Origin: CAZUTO01 sp964623085 | GTDB lineage: Bacteria; Pseudomonadota; Gammaproteobacteria; Pseudomonadales; GM7GCV1 | DNA: 18,470 nt | Assembly (NCBI GenBank): GCA_964623085.1 | Contig: CAZUTO010000031.1 | Coordinates: 1 to 18,470 of the forward strand | Reading direction: 5' to 3' | Shown here: piece by piece, positions 1 through 7,768 of the stretch | Layout: each line of letters starts with the position of its first letter | Numbering within the stretch: position 1 is the first letter of the stretch | The notes under the pieces: generated by a model | Told to the model about the DNA's origin: nothing | The model's database searches: none | The model's input: the letters and a program-made list of their open reading frames with translations, nothing else | Position numbers and translations under genes: made by a program

Positions 1-118
1 TCGTTGGGAATCTCGCCTTACTGGTGGCGGCTTAGCGGTTCGTATTAACAACTATGAAGAAAAGCCACCTGCTATTCTAGAGACACTGCAGCAGGCTTTA
101 GAAAAGTATAAAAAATAG
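1..118 (+). CDS. C-terminal fragment of an unidentified protein
   Basis: The frame that starts at base 2 is open from the left edge to a TAG at 116-118 and encodes the last 38 residues of a protein cut by the window. The fragment has a glycine triplet (TGGG), a short hydrophobic strand, then a charged helical tail rich in Glu, Gln and Lys that ends in Lys-Lys. Codon use looks like that of its neighbours, so it is probably the real end of a gene and not a chance frame. I do not recognise the family and assign no function. The stop lies only nine bases before the end of the convergent DUF962 gene, and I see no hairpin between the two. Confidence 0.6.
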   Translation, partial: RWESRLTGGGLAVRINNYEEKPPAILETLQQALEKYKK

Positions 119-127
119 ATCAGCTAG

Positions 128-430
128 TTATTTTCGCCGAATAAATTTCTGAACCCACCACCTTAAGCCAACAAACAGAAATCGCCAGTCTTGCAAAAAC
201 TCTGGTGGTTTGCCTTCGGCGATATGGCCTGCAAATTGCAGTATCCACCCTAGCACAAACAAGCCTATTCCCCACCAAAACAGCACTGGCTCAAAAAACG
301 AAAACAGCATTGTCGCGATTGAAATAGCGATCATAGGGATGCCAAAGAAATGGCAAAGCTGGTTTAGCTTGTTCTGGTGGCTTTGTTGGTATTGATCGAT
401 CCAGTCTTCCCAAGATTTACCGAAGAACAT
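128..430 (-). CDS. DUF962 / Mpo1-like small integral membrane protein
   Basis: This 100-residue protein has the pattern of the DUF962 (YGL010w/Mpo1-like) family: an N-terminal W-x-x-W-I-x-x-Y segment, then H-Q-N-K-x-N-x-x-x-H-F-x-G-I-P, two hydrophobic segments (about residues 27-44 and 49-64), and the signature G-W-x-L-Q-F-x-G-H-x-x-E-G-K-x-P before a basic C-terminus. In yeast, Mpo1 is a dioxygenase acting on 2-hydroxy fatty acids and conserved histidines bind the metal; the bacterial role is not established. An upstream TTG at 454 would add eight residues, but the ATG at 430 has a GAGG eight bases before it and gives the N-terminus usual for the family, so I prefer 430. It is a single gene, convergent with the fragment on its left and divergent from fbpA. 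Confidence 0.85.
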   Translation of the reverse strand: MFFGKSWEDWIDQYQQSHQNKLNQLCHFFGIPMIAISIATMLFSFFEPVLFWWGIGLFVLGWILQFAGHIAEGKPPEFLQDWRFLFVGLRWWVQKFIRRK

Positions 431-574
431 ATCTATAACCTCGCATTTAGACAAAAATCCTATGTGCTACCGGATATTCGCATGATGTCGCCTCTAATTA
501 GAACACTTAGCTAGACAAAATCGCCGTTCATAGAGCTATTTGTAACCCAAATCGATTTTAAAACACCGGTTTGT

Positions 575-603
575 TTGTATGCCTAGTTGAGAATCGCTAT
601 CAT
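575..603 (+). promoter_or_regulatory. Candidate sigma70 promoter of fbpA-fbpB
   Basis: A TTGTAT -35 at 575-580 and a TATCAT -10 at 598-603 are separated by exactly 17 bases, 36 bases before the fbpA ATG. Each hexamer matches four or five of the six consensus positions. The -10 lies inside the Fur box described separately, so a bound repressor would block it. Confidence 0.55.
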
Positions 604-604
604 T
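586..604 (+). promoter_or_regulatory. Fur box over the fbpA promoter
   Basis: The sequence TGAGAAT-C-GCTATCA at 588-602 matches the 7-1-7 Fur consensus TGATAAT-n-ATTATCA at 11 of 14 positions; 586-604 is the 19-bp site centred on C595. It overlaps the candidate -10 and lies directly upstream of a ferric-iron binding-protein gene, the classic arrangement for iron-repressed transcription. The site is seen in the sequence; Fur regulation is inferred. Confidence 0.7.
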
Positions 605-638
605 TGCGCTCTCTTAACCAATACAGCTTTTTGATCCC

Positions 639-1706
639 ATGCGTATACTTTCTCTATTTATTTTTGCTTTGCTCATACTTGGTTGTGAATCCAGTGAAAC
701 AGAGCAATCTCTGTCGACTGCAGCTGAAACAGTTTCTGATGCAGCTAATGCTGTTGCTGCGTCTGAGACAGCAGAGCCAATCACGGTTTACTCGTCACGT
801 GCTGAACACTTAATTAAGCCTCTTTTCGATCAGTTTACGGAAGAGACAGGGGTGGAGGTTCGATATATCACTGACAGTGAAGCTGCACTGATTGCTCGTC
901 TTGAAGCGGAAGCTGAGCGAACTCCAGCCGATATGTTTCTAACAGTAGACGCGGGGAACCTCTGGCATGCGCAAAATCTTGGATTGTTGCGTCCTGTTGA
1001 TTCTGCAACGCTGGATATTAATGTTCCCAAAAATCTAAAAGCCGGTGATAACAGTTGGTTTGCATTGTCACTTCGCGCTCGAACCATGGTTTACTCGACA
1101 GAGCGAACGAGTGTTGAAGAATTAGATTCCTATGAATCTCTTGCCAGCGATGAGTGGGAAAGCCGACTTTGCTTGCGAACCTCGAAAAAGGTCTACAACC
1201 AGTCTTTGGTGGCATCCATGATTGCCGAGCACGGTGAAGAAATTGCTGAAGAGGTCGTCTCAGGTTGGGTGCGTAACTTGGCAGTTGATCCTCTAAGTAA
1301 TGACGACAGCGCCATGGAAGCGGTGATTGCAGGTGTGTGTGATGTCGCTTTGGTGAACACCTATTACTTTGGTCGCCTTAAAGAGGCGCAGCCGGATGCA
1401 CCCATTGATATCTTTTGGGCAAACCAAAATGGCCGCGGTGTGCATGTGAATGTATCTGGCGCAGGCGTTACTAGGCACGCCAAGAACCCTGATGCAGCGA
1501 TACAGTTACTTGAGTGGCTGTCCAGCGAGGCAGCTCAAGGCCAATTTGCTGGTCTGAACAAAGAGTTTCCTGTGAACCCAATAGTCGATTCGGTTCCAGA
1601 AGTGGCCGCTTGGGGCGAATTTAAATCTGACCCAGTAGCAGTTGAAATCATGGGACAGTTGCAAGTTGATGCCGTGCGCCTAATGGACCGAGCGGGTTAC
1701 CAATAA
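639..1706 (+). CDS. fbpA: Ferric iron ABC transporter, substrate-binding lipoprotein (FbpA/FutA type)
   Basis: This 355-residue protein is the ferric-iron-binding component of an FbpABC-type importer. It starts with a lipoprotein signal peptide: a basic Arg2, a hydrophobic run, and the lipobox L-I-L-G-C with the acylated cysteine at residue 16. An acidic, Ser/Thr/Ala-rich linker to about residue 46 follows, so the domain should sit on a tether at the periplasmic face of a membrane. The mature domain opens with I-T-V-Y-S-S-R, typical of the family, and carries the tyrosine pair Tyr242-Tyr243 (context N-T-Y-Y-F-G-R) that binds Fe3+ in FbpA, HitA and FutA. The ATG at 639 has no good ribosome-binding site, but it gives a proper signal peptide. 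A Fur box and promoter lie just upstream and the permease gene follows 46 bases on. Other ferric-like ligands cannot be excluded. Confidence 0.9.
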   Translation: MRILSLFIFALLILGCESSETEQSLSTAAETVSDAANAVAASETAEPITVYSSRAEHLIKPLFDQFTEETGVEVRYITDSEAALIARLEAEAERTPADMFLTVDAGNLWHAQNLGLLRPVDSATLDINVPKNLKAGDNSWFALSLRARTMVYSTERTSVEELDSYESLASDEWESRLCLRTSKKVYNQSLVASMIAEHGEEIAEEVVSGWVRNLAVDPLSNDDSAMEAVIAGVCDVALVNTYYFGRLKEAQPDAPIDIFWANQNGRGVHVNVSGAGVTRHAKNPDAAIQLLEWLSSEAAQGQFAGLNKEFPVNPIVDSVPEVAAWGEFKSDPVAVEIMGQLQVDAVRLMDRAGYQ

Positions 1707-1752
1707 CGTATCACTCCTTTCGTTCTTTAAAATTGCGAATAGGTTGTCATTG

Positions 1753-3360
1753 ATGGCAACGACGCAAACGCACTGGCTCTATCGGCTGCCGCTCTGGAGC
1801 CTTTGCGTCCTGATGTTGCTGCCGGCCATATTTTTGGTCAAAAGCTGGTGGCAAGTCGACACGCTAATTTGGCAGCATCTTTGGGACACCCAGCTACTGG
1901 GGCTGATCAAAAACACATTGATCCTCGTTCTTGGCGTGGGGATAGGTGTCAGCGTTCTCGGTGTTAGCTTTGCTTGGCTTACCGCTGTTTGTGAATTTCC
2001 CGGACGTAAGTTTTTTGATTGGGCACTGATTCTGCCACTCGCCGTTCCGGCCTATGTATTAGCATTTGTTACCTTAGGTATTTTTGATTTCGGTGGCACC
2101 GCGCAGTCTTTTCTGCGGTCAATCGGAATGCAAGGCTATCTTGAGGTGCGCACGCCGTTTACGGTCGTCTGTGTGATGACCATGGTTTTGTACCCTTACG
2201 TGTACCTATTGGCGCGCGCCGCATTTTTGGCGCAGGGTACGGAGCTCCTTAATGTTGCACGCACGCTAGGCCTTCGTCCTTTTCCGGCATTTTTTCGAGT
2301 CGTGCTGCCGGCTGCACGCTCTGCGATTGTTGCCGGCGTTTCTTTGGCGCTAATGGAAACACTGGCCGATTTTGGAGCCGTTGCGATATTTGGGTTTAAT
2401 ACCTTTACTACGGCCATTTACAAATCCTGGTTTAGTTTGTTTAGCATTGAAACCGCAGCGCAGCTCGCCACGCTGTTACTGCTTTTTGTTATTTTGGCGA
2501 TGACGTCGGAAATGTACTTTCGTCCTCGCAAAACCGAGCAAGAGTCTCAGGTGAAGGTACAAGATCGGTTGAAGCTTTCACGCCCGGTTGCGTGGCTAGC
2601 GACATCGGTTTGCACATTCGTCTTTTTGTTAGCAGTTGCCTTGCCGCTGCTGCAGCTTTTGATATGGTCGATCAATAATCTGGGATATTTGTTTGCCCCA
2701 GAATTTAGCAGTTTGGTGTTGCGAACCTTCAGCCTTGGTGCCATCGCTGCATTAATCGTTTTGATTCTAGCCTTTCCGTTTGCGTTTGCTGTTCGACGCT
2801 CTAAATCGGCGCTACTTCCAGAAGTTGCTGGTTGGGGCTATGCAATACCGGGGTCTGTTCTTGCGGTGGGGATTATGTCACTGCTCGCGAGCGCTGATCG
2901 ATTTTTGATTTGGCAAGGGCAGCTATTTGGATTATCGCTGGAGCCGATATTTCTCGGTTCGTTATTCGGTATGTTGTTTGCCTACGTTGTTCGCTTTTTC
3001 CGGCCAGGATACGGGGCGTTGGCGAGTGGCTTGCGCCGAGTCAAACAGAGCTATATCGAATCAGCCGTGATTATGGGTAGTTCGCGCAGGCGGATTTTCT
3101 TCGGTATTTCTCTGCCGTTATTGATGCCAGGATTCCTGACGGGTGCCTTGATTGTGTTTGTCGATGTCATTAAGGAAATGCCAGCGAGCTTGTTATTGCG
3201 GCCATTTGGTTGGGATACACTGGCCGTTAAGATCTATGAACTGACCTCTGAAGGAGAATGGGAGCGGGCAGGTCTGTCTGCTCTCGTGTTGGTGTTGGTT
3301 AGTTTGATTCCCGTTGCTTTGCTTATTCGCCAATCGCGGGTATCCAGTTTGAGTCGCTGA
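1753..3360 (+). CDS. fbpB: Ferric iron ABC transporter, fused two-module permease (FbpB type)
   Basis: This protein of about 535 residues is the inner-membrane channel subunit of the ferric importer. It has roughly twelve hydrophobic segments in two homologous halves, each with an EAA-type cytoplasmic loop that docks an ATPase: the first around residues 165-195 (A-R-T-L-G-L then V-V-L-P), the second around 433-460 (S-A-V-I-M-G-S then I-S-L-P-L-L-M-P-G). The fusion of two permease domains in one chain and the length fit FbpB/HitB/SfuB. A TTG at 1744 could add three residues; I prefer the ATG at 1753, with AGG nine bases upstream. It follows fbpA by 46 bases with no terminator and is probably co-transcribed under Fur control. 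No FbpC-type ATPase gene follows: the next gene is waaA, so the ATPase must be encoded elsewhere or shared. Confidence 0.88.
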   Translation: MATTQTHWLYRLPLWSLCVLMLLPAIFLVKSWWQVDTLIWQHLWDTQLLGLIKNTLILVLGVGIGVSVLGVSFAWLTAVCEFPGRKFFDWALILPLAVPAYVLAFVTLGIFDFGGTAQSFLRSIGMQGYLEVRTPFTVVCVMTMVLYPYVYLLARAAFLAQGTELLNVARTLGLRPFPAFFRVVLPAARSAIVAGVSLALMETLADFGAVAIFGFNTFTTAIYKSWFSLFSIETAAQLATLLLLFVILAMTSEMYFRPRKTEQESQVKVQDRLKLSRPVAWLATSVCTFVFLLAVALPLLQLLIWSINNLGYLFAPEFSSLVLRTFSLGAIAALIVLILAFPFAFAVRRSKSALLPEVAGWGYAIPGSVLAVGIMSLLASADRFLIWQGQLFGLSLEPIFLGSLFGMLFAYVVRFFRPGYGALASGLRRVKQSYIESAVIMGSSRRRIFFGISLPLLMPGFLTGALIVFVDVIKEMPASLLLRPFGWDTLAVKIYELTSEGEWERAGLSALVLVLVSLIPVALLIRQSRVSSLSR

Positions 3361-3421
3361 TACACTAAGCTTAAATCAGCTCATCTAATTTTATTTGACC
3401 TAACCTCGCCATGACTCAACT

Positions 3422-4705
3422 ATGAAGCGCTCAATCTACACAGGGATGCATTACGCGATAATGCCTGTCGTTGTGGGGCGGTTGAAGTGGCTGGCGCGAA
3501 AGCACCCAGGATACGCACAAAACATCGCCCAGAGGTTTGGTCGAGTCCAACCAAGACATGATTCCCCGCTTTGGATTCACGCCGTATCGGTAGGCGAAAC
3601 CATTGCGGCCGAGCCATTGGTTCGGCTAATTCAGAAGGCACATCCCGATTGGCCAATTCTTATAACGAACACCACTCCCACCGGTGCAGAGCAGTCAGAA
3701 CGTTTATTTGGTGACAGTGTTTCGCACCAATATGCGCCCTATGATGTGCCGGGAACCGTTGAACGTTTCCTTGATCGGATAAACCCACGGGCGCTGGTCA
3801 TTATGGAAACCGAACTTTGGCCCAATTGGGTGGCTGAGTTGTCCAAGCGTGGTGTTCCTAGCATTCTTGCGAATGCGCGTATGTCCGAGAAATCTGCCGC
3901 GCGTTATGCGCGTGCTGGCTCTATGATATCTGAGATGATGAGCTCACTGAGTTTTATTGCAGCACAGTATCAAAACGATGCGCAGCGATTTAAAGAGTTG
4001 GGTGCTAGCGAGAATGCGGTCAGCGTGTTGGGCAATATTAAGGCAGACATTCAAATAACTGAAGACGATAGACGCGTGGCGGAGGCTGCCAAATCGGATC
4101 TCGAAACGCCGCGTGCACCGGTGATTATCGCCGCGAGTACACACCCTGGTGAAGACGAGATTATTCTTGATGCGTTTCAGCGCATACAAGGCACTTTGCC
4201 AGAGGCGTTGTTGTATTTGGTGCCTAGACACGCTGTTCGCGCTGCCGAAGTTGAAGCGCTGATTACCGATAGAAATCTTCAGTTTGTGCGACGGTCAGAT
4301 CAGAGCACGAATGAGCGTATAAAGGTGGAATCTGATCACGCCATAGTGCTTGGTGATCAAATGGGGGAATTGCGCGCACTCTTTGGGGCAGCGGATATCG
4401 TGCTTATGGGCGGTACGCTTGTTGATCACGGTGGTCACAACCCGCTTGAGCCGGCTGCTTGGGGTTTGCCCATTTTGGCTGGCCCATCACAGCGGAACTT
4501 CGATAGCCTATTTAACGAAATGGAAGCTAAGGGTGCACTTGGTCGCACAGATAACGCATCAAGCGCAGTTGCCAATACCCTAGTTTCGCTTTGGCAAGAC
4601 AGCTCGAAAAGAGCAGCAATGAGTATTGCAGCGGCAGATTATTTGGAGAGCCAGCGCGGAGCCGCAACAAGAGTGCTAGAAGCCATAGAGTCGCTAATAG
4701 CCTAA
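3422..4705 (+). CDS. waaA: 3-deoxy-D-manno-octulosonic acid (Kdo) transferase WaaA
   Basis: WaaA transfers Kdo from CMP-Kdo to the lipid A precursor at the inner membrane, the first step of LPS inner-core assembly. The 427 residues match the usual length of about 425. The N-terminal region carries L-W-I-H-A-V-S-V-G-E, where Glu59 is the expected catalytic base, followed by the Rossmann-like half with T-N-T-T-P-T-G-A and the family motif M-E-T-E-L-W-P-N-W. The C-terminal GT-B half has the S-T-H-P-G-E-D-E segment near residue 240 and the donor-site motif G-G-T-L-V-D-H-G-G-H-N-P-L-E-P-A at about residues 339-354. The ATG at 3422 lacks a clear ribosome-binding site, but no better start is present. 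It lies 61 bases after fbpB, with no terminator seen between them, and converges on tolC. Whether it makes one or two Kdo transfers cannot be read from the sequence. Confidence 0.95.
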   Translation: MKRSIYTGMHYAIMPVVVGRLKWLARKHPGYAQNIAQRFGRVQPRHDSPLWIHAVSVGETIAAEPLVRLIQKAHPDWPILITNTTPTGAEQSERLFGDSVSHQYAPYDVPGTVERFLDRINPRALVIMETELWPNWVAELSKRGVPSILANARMSEKSAARYARAGSMISEMMSSLSFIAAQYQNDAQRFKELGASENAVSVLGNIKADIQITEDDRRVAEAAKSDLETPRAPVIIAASTHPGEDEIILDAFQRIQGTLPEALLYLVPRHAVRAAEVEALITDRNLQFVRRSDQSTNERIKVESDHAIVLGDQMGELRALFGAADIVLMGGTLVDHGGHNPLEPAAWGLPILAGPSQRNFDSLFNEMEAKGALGRTDNASSAVANTLVSLWQDSSKRAAMSIAAADYLESQRGAATRVLEAIESLIA

Positions 4706-4738
4706 CTTATCTAGTAAGAAAGCTATCTAGCAACAATC

Positions 4739-6127
4739 CTACCTAGTCAGCAAAGTACTGCGAGCAACCTCTCCGCTGGCATCGAGATATTGGTTGTAAT
4801 ACATCAAGTCTTCAGTACTTAGCGTTCCAGCTGCTAGTTTAAGATTAAGCATATCCAGTATGTAGTCGTAGCGGGAATTAAAGTAATCAAGTTGTGCAGC
4901 GAACACAGCACGCTCTGCTTGCAGTAGGTCTACTAGATTTCTTGTGCCGACATCATAGCCAGCTTTGGTTGCTTCCAACGCATTTTCGGAAGAAGTGAGC
5001 GCAGCTTTGCGCGCAAAAACAGTTGAGACGCCAGTGCGCGTGGAAAGGTGCAAATTCCGTGTCATTTGAATCAATGTACGTCGGGTATTGTCTAGGCTCT
5101 CTTCGGCTTGAACGTACTGGGAAAAAGCTTGCTTACGTTGGCCGGTGAGCCTGCCACCAGTAAACAAAGGGATGTTAAGTGATAACACAACAGAACGAGT
5201 CTCCTGCGAGAAATCAAAGAAGCCCGCCGTAATATCAACTCCAGGAGCAGGGTCAGTGTTGTCAGTCGTAGTTCGGTCCGAATAGTTCAGTCTCAGATCT
5301 AAAGTAGGGTAGTGGGCTGCTCTGCCGGCTTTAGAGTTAAAACGAGCGGCGTCTCTATTGAGCTCGGCACTTGCTAGAAAATGGCTACGCTCAAGCGCAA
5401 TTTCTACCCAGCTTTCAGGGTCTTCAGGTGTCGGGTTCACAATGGGCACCGAGTCGAGCAGCGGCGCCACGGATAAATGGTCTTGCCCAGTTAATATAGT
5501 CAAATTTTCAAAGGCAATACCGAGATCACCTTCTGACTGGAGAAGTCCAGCAACAACGTTGTCGTATACGGCTTGGGCTTCATAGACATCTGTGACGGCA
5601 GTTAGACCGACATCGTATCTTTGCTTCGCTTGGTCTAATTGTATAGCGAAAGCTCTTTCTTCAGATCTAGACGTTGCAAGTGCGTCCACCGCTCGAAGCA
5701 CATTCAAATACTGGGTCGTCGTGCGAATAATCAAATCTTGCTTCGCAATCAAATAATCCTTTTCCGCTTGATCGGCAATCGCATCTCCCTGCTTAAAGCT
5801 ATACCAACTAGGGAGATCAAAGATTACCTGACTCAATGATGCACTTATCGTTTCTGTCGTGTTGTCACTGTTGCCCCGTGCTTCAGCACTGGAGCTATCG
5901 TTCTCACTGCGCTGTGCACCCACATTTATTTGAGGTAAAAGCGATGAACGACCAATAGTACGACTTTGACTATTTGCGCGAAGCTGTGCCTCCGCAATGC
6001 GAATTTCGGGATCATTGGTTTGAGCGAGACTAAAGATCTGCTCCAATGTATCGGCGTAAGAAAAGCTTGAGCTAAGCGACAATAACAATGCGCCGCAAAG
6101 CATCAAAAGCCGAGCGTATTTAGGCAT
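4739..6127 (-). CDS. tolC: TolC family outer-membrane efflux channel
   Basis: This protein of 462 residues is the outer-membrane exit duct used by tripartite efflux pumps and type I secretion. It has a Sec signal peptide with cleavage expected at S-Y-A|D (residues 25/26). The mature part begins T-L-E-Q-I-F-S-L-A-Q-x-N-D-P-E-I, the usual start of the first OEP repeat, with the S-L-L-P-Q-I-N motif after it; the second repeat shows Y-P-T-L-D-L and L-N-I-P-L-F-T-G-G. The late segment Y-D-V-G-T-R-N-L-V-D-L-L-Q-A-E is also diagnostic of TolC. It lacks the long acidic tail of E. coli TolC and ends 36 residues after the L-D-M-L-N-L-K-L-A-A-G segment. A GGAGG ten bases before the ATG supports the start. 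It is divergent from yqiB and convergent with waaA. The pump partner is not in the window. Confidence 0.93.
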   Translation of the reverse strand: MPKYARLLMLCGALLLSLSSSFSYADTLEQIFSLAQTNDPEIRIAEAQLRANSQSRTIGRSSLLPQINVGAQRSENDSSSAEARGNSDNTTETISASLSQVIFDLPSWYSFKQGDAIADQAEKDYLIAKQDLIIRTTTQYLNVLRAVDALATSRSEERAFAIQLDQAKQRYDVGLTAVTDVYEAQAVYDNVVAGLLQSEGDLGIAFENLTILTGQDHLSVAPLLDSVPIVNPTPEDPESWVEIALERSHFLASAELNRDAARFNSKAGRAAHYPTLDLRLNYSDRTTTDNTDPAPGVDITAGFFDFSQETRSVVLSLNIPLFTGGRLTGQRKQAFSQYVQAEESLDNTRRTLIQMTRNLHLSTRTGVSTVFARKAALTSSENALEATKAGYDVGTRNLVDLLQAERAVFAAQLDYFNSRYDYILDMLNLKLAAGTLSTEDLMYYNQYLDASGEVARSTLLTR

Positions 6128-6401
6128 CTAATAACATCCTCCGACAAGAGCGCAGAATGCTAGCATAGAGGGTCTAATAGACCGGTTAAGATTCATTAAC
6201 AAGTGCTGTGGATTATAATCGCACTTCAGGCCAAATTACGCGCGGCTGGAGTAAACAAACAAAAGTTCTCATTTTGAGAAAAGCTTGGCAATTGCTAAGT
6301 CCGTATTGAGTTACAATTAATTGATTAATCTTTTGGTTTTGAACTGTCGGAAACGGTTAATGGCCAAAAAGCATGACATATCTACGGTTTTTTGAGGATC
6401 T
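6128..6401. promoter_or_regulatory. Divergent tolC / yqiB regulatory region with clustered palindromes
   Basis: This 274-bp gap between two divergent genes must hold both promoters. I see a cluster of symmetric sites on the tolC side: the palindrome ATGCTAGCAT at 6157-6166, GGTCT-aat-AGACC at 6171-6183, GTTAA-n6-TTAAC at 6185-6200, and the perfect palindrome GATTATAATC at 6211-6220. The last contains a TATAAT-like -10 on each strand, but neither has a convincing -35. On the yqiB side TTGGCA at 6285 and TACAAT at 6312 are 21 bases apart, too far for a standard promoter. No small gene or RNA is recognisable. Confidence 0.4.
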
Positions 6402-6836
6402 ATGCAAGTTTTAAAGAGGTTACAGCGTGTTGAACGTTTAACGCACTTCCACTCGGATTGTGAGTTGAACTATGCTCGCCTTTTGAAATTGGTAGGCACC
6501 AATACTGATGGCACTTTTGTGTTTCAGTCTGGTGAAAAAAATGAAGTTGAGCTTCATATAGATGTATCTAAAGAGTCTAAATATACGCGATTGTTTAGCC
6601 TGCAATGCACTATGCACAGTCTTCCGTGGGCGAATTCGCAGAAAATGTTCGTGCGTGTCTATGACGATGCGCGTATGGCTGAAGTTGTCAGCGCAAATAA
6701 CAACCGTGTTCGTTTTATCCACTATACCTATCCCAACAAAGATATGTATGCGCCGGATGAAAAGAACCAGCTCAATCACTTGCTCGGCCATTGGCTTGTT
6801 CATATGCTTGCCAAGGGCGTGCCAAAAACTAAGTAA
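6402..6836 (+). CDS. yqiB: DUF1249 family protein YqiB
   Basis: This 144-residue cytoplasmic protein is a YqiB homologue (DUF1249). The alignment by eye with E. coli YqiB is clear: C-E-L-N-Y-A-R-L-x-x-L near the start, S-K-Y-T-R-L, then V-R-V-Y-D-D-A-R-M-A-E-V, and Y-P-N-K-D-M-Y-A-P-D-E-K-N-Q-L-N-x-x-L-x-x-W-L near the end, where E. coli has Y-P-N-K and D-E-K-H-Q-I-N. No enzymatic role is established for the family and there is no signal peptide or membrane segment. A GAGG four bases before the ATG supports the start. It precedes cpdA by 33 bases on the same strand, the usual order. In E. coli nudF lies between tolC and yqiB; it is absent here. Confidence 0.9.
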   Translation: MQVLKRLQRVERLTHFHSDCELNYARLLKLVGTNTDGTFVFQSGEKNEVELHIDVSKESKYTRLFSLQCTMHSLPWANSQKMFVRVYDDARMAEVVSANNNRVRFIHYTYPNKDMYAPDEKNQLNHLLGHWLVHMLAKGVPKTK

Positions 6837-6869
6837 AGAGAATTTCAGGAATTCGGCCAGGGTAGCTAA

Positions 6870-7643
6870 TTGACCAAGATTATTCAGATTACAGACCCTC
6901 ATCTCGGGCCAGATTCGGATTTTCGATTAGCCGGTGTAAATACACGTGACAGTTTTAATGCTGTCGTGGACGATGCCTGTGAACGATCACCAGACTTGCT
7001 CCTAATAACCGGTGATATAGCAGCGCACCCCAATCTTGCAGCCTACGAATACTTTTTTAGTGCGCTTAATGACACCAGCTTGCCATTTGTCTGGCTTCCG
7101 GGGAATCACGACGATGTTCATATGGTTGAGTCCGTTGATAAATCCGTTCCTTATCTCAAGACATTTGATATAGGTAACTGGCGGATACTATTGCTCGATT
7201 CGGTAGTTGCTGGTTCTCCAAACGGCCAATTCGGTAGCGAAGAGCTAAAACTATTCCGACAATTACTCGAACAGAATACCCAAGAACATGTGATGGTTTG
7301 TGTGCATCATCATCCGATGTCTGTAGGCAGCGCTTGGTTGGATAAACAATGTATTGCAGATGCGGAGGACTTTCTCCACATTGTCCGAAGTAGTCGGCGT
7401 GTTCGCAGCGTTCATTGGGGGCATATTCATCAGACGTTTGAGCAAACGCTGGGAGGTGTGCTCTACGCTAGCGCGCCTTCGACCTGTATTCAGTTTAAAC
7501 CTCAGTCTGAAATCTTCGCTTTAGATGACAAGTACCCGGGCTATCGTACTCTCAACCTTTCACCAGATGGCTCGATTGAGACCCATGTTACTAGGGTTAC
7601 TATGCCCGAATTCAATGTCCTTTTGGACTCCCAGGGTTATTAG
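6870..7643 (+). CDS. cpdA: 3',5'-cyclic AMP phosphodiesterase CpdA
   Basis: CpdA hydrolyses cAMP to 5'-AMP in the cytoplasm and so lowers CRP signalling. The 257-residue protein shows the full calcineurin-like metallophosphoesterase motif set: D-P-H (Asp9, His11), G-D (48-49), G-N-H-D (78-81), a histidine run H-H-H-P (146-149) and G-H-I-H (184-187). All metal-binding positions are present, so it should be active. The start is a TTG at 6870, supported by AGGG seven bases upstream and by the conserved I-I-Q-I-T-D-x-H-L directly after it. It sits 33 bases after yqiB and probably shares its transcript. The E. coli neighbour yqiA, normally between cpdA and parE, is missing. Family relatives with other phosphodiester substrates exist, but the yqiB linkage and the length favour CpdA. 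Confidence 0.9.
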   Translation: MTKIIQITDPHLGPDSDFRLAGVNTRDSFNAVVDDACERSPDLLLITGDIAAHPNLAAYEYFFSALNDTSLPFVWLPGNHDDVHMVESVDKSVPYLKTFDIGNWRILLLDSVVAGSPNGQFGSEELKLFRQLLEQNTQEHVMVCVHHHPMSVGSAWLDKQCIADAEDFLHIVRSSRRVRSVHWGHIHQTFEQTLGGVLYASAPSTCIQFKPQSEIFALDDKYPGYRTLNLSPDGSIETHVTRVTMPEFNVLLDSQGY

Positions 7644-7688
7644 CCCGCAACCATTTTTCTATTTGTAGTAAGCGTTTTTCATCACACA

Positions 7689-7703
7689 GCAACTTATAGT
7701 TGC
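7689..7703. repeat. Small inverted repeat between cpdA and parE
   Basis: GCAACT-tat-AGTTGC is a perfect six-base-pair inverted repeat with a three-base loop. No T-run follows on either strand, so it is not a standard terminator. It overlaps the -35 of the candidate parE promoter and could be an operator, but nothing else supports this. Confidence 0.35.
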
Positions 7704-7728
7704 ATGCGGTTTCCAGCACTGATACAAA
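7700..7728 (+). promoter_or_regulatory. Candidate sigma70 promoter of parE
   Basis: TTGCAT at 7700-7705 and TACAAA at 7723-7728 are spaced by 17 bases and lie 40 bases before the parE ATG. Each hexamer has four matches to consensus. It would drive parE and, if there is read-through, the lipoprotein gene and parC up to the terminator at 12680. Confidence 0.5.
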
Positions 7729-7768
7729 GCACCCTTCTTATTAGCAAGCGCCAATAATTCAGAACTCT

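Noticed and set aside
571..813. 80-codon plus-strand frame over the fbpA promoter
   Set aside because: It crosses the Fur box, promoter and fbpA signal sequence in another frame; fbpA explains the region.
6438..6902. 154-codon open frame antisense to yqiB
   Set aside because: It overlaps yqiB on the opposite strand completely, its residue composition is unlike a folded protein of known type, and yqiB is clearly conserved in its own frame.
7689..7703. GCAACT/AGTTGC hairpin as a cpdA terminator
   Set aside because: No T-run follows on the plus strand and it overlaps the -35 of the likely parE promoter.
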